Source of the DNA: Hippopus hippopus
Lineage: Eukaryota; Mollusca; Bivalvia; Cardiida; Cardiidae
Assembly (NCBI GenBank): GCA_946811185.2
Contig: OX328108.1
Span: 32,672,493 to 32,736,492 of the forward strand
DNA: 64,000 nucleotides
Reading direction: 5' to 3'
Shown one piece after another: positions 62,101 through 64,000 of this stretch. Made by a program: the position numbers and the translations under genes. Within the stretch, counting starts at the first letter, position 1; the number at the start of each line of letters is the position of its first letter. Under the pieces are notes generated by a model, which saw only the letters and a list, made by a program, of their open reading frames with translations, searched no databases and was not told the origin of the DNA.

Positions 62101-63080
62101 TTTACCTTTGCCAGCAAGTTATTGAAATTCATAGATACTTACCTTGAAGTTGTTTAAATTCATGTCTAGATAAAAATGTGTCGAATGTCTATCGCAGTGA
62201 CATCATCGAGATTATGCACCAAACTGCATGTTTTACCAAGGTTTCAGTGACATCAGTTTCCAGTGACGTCAGCTTTGATTGAATTGGGGTACTCAAAAGG
62301 AAGTTCTATTTCGTCAGCCTACTTAATTCGTGACACCATATAACAGGGAAATTTCGCTTAATACACGTTGGAATGGTAAAGCTTTATAGTACAATAAATT
62401 CGTTGTATGGTCAGGTGGCAGGGGACTTGGAAACTTGTCCACGGCTGTGGCGAATCATGTTCAGCTCAGGGCAACATGATTCACCACAGCCTTGAACAAG
62501 TTTCCAAGTCCCTGCCATCTGCTCGGGGCAACATGATTCACCACAGCCTTGAACAAGTTTCCAAGTCCCCTGCCACCTTACCGTACAACAAATACTATAA
62601 AACCTTTTTGTCTTTTGGCTGACAGACTGATGAACAGACAGAGATATATATCCAGTGTACCCTTTGCCCTTAATCCTTTACCAGATGAGAAAATCTTAGA
62701 CTCTGCCAAAATGAAATCATTTGCAGATGACAGACTGAATATGATTTGCCTTTGAAAGGATAGAAAGAATTACGAAAAAAGGATAAAATGCTCATCAACA
62801 GCATTTTCTCCCTTTCCCACTATGTTTTCAAGTGCCTTCTTCAAGATCGTTAAAACTCCAGGTTGTTTGGTAACAGATAAACTTTGCTGATTGGAGTGTC
62901 CTGTTGGGAGTATGAAAAAAATACTTGAATCATTACATACCTTTCAGGAGGTATAGCTGAAAACACAAATATCATCACTATGACATCTAGACTAGATTCT
63001 GGCATTGGTAGTGCAGTCTCAGGGTCGGACACATCACAGACAAAGGCATGGCATCTCTCACTGTCAAAATCTTTATTCTC
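58997..63080 (-). CDS. METTL2: METTL2-type tRNA m3C methyltransferase, C-terminal half
   Basis: Four minus-strand exons join in frame: 62941-63080, 61116-61222, 60019-60084 and 58997-59169, giving 161 residues and TAA. METTL2 family enzymes use S-adenosylmethionine to make 3-methylcytidine at position 32 of certain tRNAs. Landmarks in order: [52 protein letters not shown] and [17 protein letters not shown], all typical of METTL2/METTL8 rather than METTL6. The N-terminal part, with the main SAM-binding glycine motif, lies beyond the right edge. It converges on the EGF gene. Introns carry family A MITEs and a SINE. No minus-strand AATAAA was seen within about 300 bp after the stop. Confidence 0.93.
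59408..59632. repeat. MITE family A copy, diverged
   Basis: Recognisable by catcaaacaacattttagtc, agaaaatgcaggtaaccacc and attgtatggtaaac. It lies in the last METTL2 intron. Confidence 0.65.
59764..59995. repeat. MITE family A copy with long perfect hairpin
   Basis: The core at about 59812-59896 has arms of about 42 bp with one mismatch (aaaaggttagaaaacatttt ... gagaaaatgctggt and its inverse). Ends are aaaccctttaccaaacacat and cagcaaacagttaac. It lies in the last METTL2 intron, ending 24 bp from the exon at 60019-60084. Confidence 0.85.
60019..60084 (-). CDS. METTL2: METTL2 exon encoding [13 protein letters not shown]
   Basis: 66 nt, acceptor tgtgtatag, donor gtacac on the minus strand, phase 1-1. 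Encodes [20 protein letters not shown] followed by Q, matching the conserved NFYxRGDGTxxYFF segment of the family. Confidence 0.95.
60504..60840 (+). mobile_element. tRNA-SINE family 1 with perfect 12-bp TSD
   Basis: The element spans 60516-60828 between direct repeats tctagtcacctt (60504-60515 and 60829-60840). Head gagccctggtagctcagtca, B box caggttcgatccctgg, body cacaggattcatttctctcc, tail cgaaaacggcattaaacacc and (tcaa)n. It lies in a METTL2 intron, antisense to the gene. Confidence 0.95.
61116..61222 (-). CDS. METTL2: METTL2 exon encoding LLKPGG...RDYGRYD
   Basis: 107 nt, acceptor ttcttttttaccag, donor gtatgc on the minus strand; enters in phase 2 and leaves in phase 1. Encodes [20 protein letters not shown] and [16 protein letters not shown], the RDYGxYD signature of m3C methyltransferases. 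Confidence 0.95.
61366..61573. repeat. MITE family A copy, diverged
   Basis: Left end ttaacccttttccacacaat and a weak core (ataatgctggtaacc) identify it; the right end is degraded (gttgttagcttgaaagttaa). Confidence 0.6.
62376..62607. mobile_element. MITE with long TIR and a duplicated arm segment
   Basis: Arms of about 85 bp run from aaagctttatagtacaataa through ggtggcaggggacttggaaa to gaatcatgtt, mirrored on the right. The right arm has an extra 57-bp direct duplication (gcaacatgattcaccacagc at 62471 and 62528). Non-coding. Confidence 0.8.
62670..62881. repeat. MITE family A copy
   Basis: Left end ttaatcctttaccagatgag, core ggataaaatgctcatcaac / agcattttctccctttccc, right end caggttgtttggtaacagat. 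It ends 60 bp from the METTL2 exon at 62941-63080. Confidence 0.75.
62941..63080 (-). CDS. METTL2: METTL2 exon encoding [12 protein letters not shown]...SAIPPER
   Basis: 140 nt, acceptor gttatattttag, donor gtatgt on the minus strand; enters in phase 0 and leaves in phase 2. Encodes [12 protein letters not shown] and [19 protein letters not shown], matching the segment just before LLKPGG in the family. It is the most upstream exon recognised in the window. Confidence 0.93.
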
Positions 63081-63089
63081 CTAAAATAT

Positions 63090-63480
63090 AACAAGAAGGC
63101 CGTTGGCCCTAAAGCGCTCACCTGAGGAAAGTTATCTAGGGTTGATAAAGCTGAAGAGATCCTGATTGTGATGATGTAAAACAAATGAGATTAAGTGAGC
63201 TACATTTTGACCAGACATGACCCAATTTCAAACTTGTCCAAGAAATCAAACAAACATTCTGAACAAGCTTCAAGAGTATCAGGCCGATAATGTAGCCTGT
63301 GGACAGCACACAATGTTTCTCAAAGATATGGCCCAGTGACAAACTTTTTGACCAGACATATCCCAATTTCAAACTGATCTGAGATATCAAGGCAAACACT
63401 CTGATCAAGTTCCACCAGTATCTGGCTAAAAATGTGGCCTCTAGACCGCACATCAGGTTTTTCTGAGATTTGGCTTAGTG
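63090..63480 (+). mobile_element. Minisatellite-bearing element, short copy
   Basis: Starts acaagaaggccgttggccct with aaagcgctcacctgag, then two or three units of the 40-kb/53-kb type (aatgtggcctctagaccgca). No clear right end is seen; probably truncated. Confidence 0.65.
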
Positions 63481-63559
63481 GCAACAGCTGGGCAGAAAGC
63501 TTATGAAAGCAATAAAAAGAGCAACTGCAAGTAATGAGCAATTTCTTGGTGATCTGGGA

Positions 63560-63710
63560 AAAGGTTGCTGACTGCATCTTCATGATATAGCTAGCAAGTT
63601 GTCATATAATACTGATACATTCTGTCTCCAACCGAGCTGAGTTATGAGGTAGAATGGTCCACTGACATGCAGAAATTTACCAAGAGCTAAAAGTTTGGTC
63701 CATATATAAT
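63560..63710. repeat. MITE family B remnant
   Basis: Interior words tgaggtagaatggtccactg and acatgcagaaatttaccaag match the family. Both ends are lost. Confidence 0.55.
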
Positions 63711-64000
63711 TAAGCCTTTACCACACGACCCCAATTTTTAACAACCCTGAAGAAGAAGGCTTTTAAAAACATTGTGGGAAATGGAGAAAATGCTGGTTAC
63801 CAGCATTTTCTCCTTTTCCCACAATGTATTCTACCAAATCAAAGACAGAAATGATCGCTTGGGCTACATTTATTGTGCTGTCTGCAAATGTGTTTAATTT
63901 ACCACACAATCACGAGTTTTAACGACCTTGAAGTAAAAGCCTTTTGAAAACATTGTGGGAAAAGGACAAAATGCTGGTAACCAGCATTTTCTCCTTTTCC
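63711..64000. repeat. Two MITE family A copies, second cut by window end
   Basis: The first copy starts ttaagcctttaccacacgac with core ggagaaaatgctggttacc / agcattttctcc. A second starts near 63897 (atttaccacacaatcacgag) and reaches its core at the window edge. They abut head to tail. Confidence 0.75.

Noticed and set aside
63136..63583. Minus-strand frames upstream of METTL2 as further METTL2 exons
   Set aside because: They translate the tandem units of the minisatellite-bearing element and bear no resemblance to the methyltransferase N-terminal half.

Overview
This window is eukaryotic, AT-rich genomic DNA dominated by introns and repeats. Widely spaced short exons with GT/AG borders, tRNA-derived SINEs, many palindromic MITEs and minisatellite-bearing mobile elements suggest a mollusc, most likely a bivalve. 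That assignment is inference from repeat style and from a METTL2 homologue; the species is not identified.

Plus strand, 6.7-48.3 kb: one multi-exon gene, whose 5' part lies upstream or was not recognised. Each of 16 exons encodes one EGF-like domain, and every EGF exon is flanked by phase-1 introns. Thirteen are calcium-binding EGFs of the fibrillin/matrilin/fibulin type (EGF1-13), followed by three shorter Notch-type EGFs (EGF14-16). A separate exon encodes a transmembrane helix (47450-47561), and a 28-nt exon encodes a short basic tail ending in TAA at 48325-48327. Joined, these exons encode about 691 residues of a type I cell-surface protein with a rod-like ectodomain. A 14.65-kb intron (8378-23027) holds most of the repeat load: a Tc1-like transposon with a disabled DD35E transposase, a 51-bp minisatellite of about 2 kb, a tRNA-His-like sequence, a 740-bp tandem duplication and a decayed coding fragment.

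Minus strand, 59.0-63.1 kb: four exons encode the C-terminal half of a METTL2-type tRNA 3-methylcytidine methyltransferase. The 5' exons lie beyond the right edge. The EGF gene and METTL2 converge across a 10.7-kb intergenic region (48.3-59.0 kb) filled with tandem arrays and mobile elements.

Repeats: at least three tRNA-derived SINE families, several with clear target-site duplications, and at least six palindromic MITE families. Five related elements have conserved ends and central tandem arrays; they may be non-autonomous Helitron-like elements. A 5'-truncated LINE at 50.0-50.4 kb carries the ORF2 C-terminus and a 3' tail that is nearly identical to the tail of the commonest SINE, a LINE-SINE partnership visible within one window. 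No CRISPR, operon or prokaryotic feature is present. I found no entirely new molecular system; the LINE/SINE pair, the minisatellite-bearing foldback elements and the EGF receptor-like gene are the best leads.
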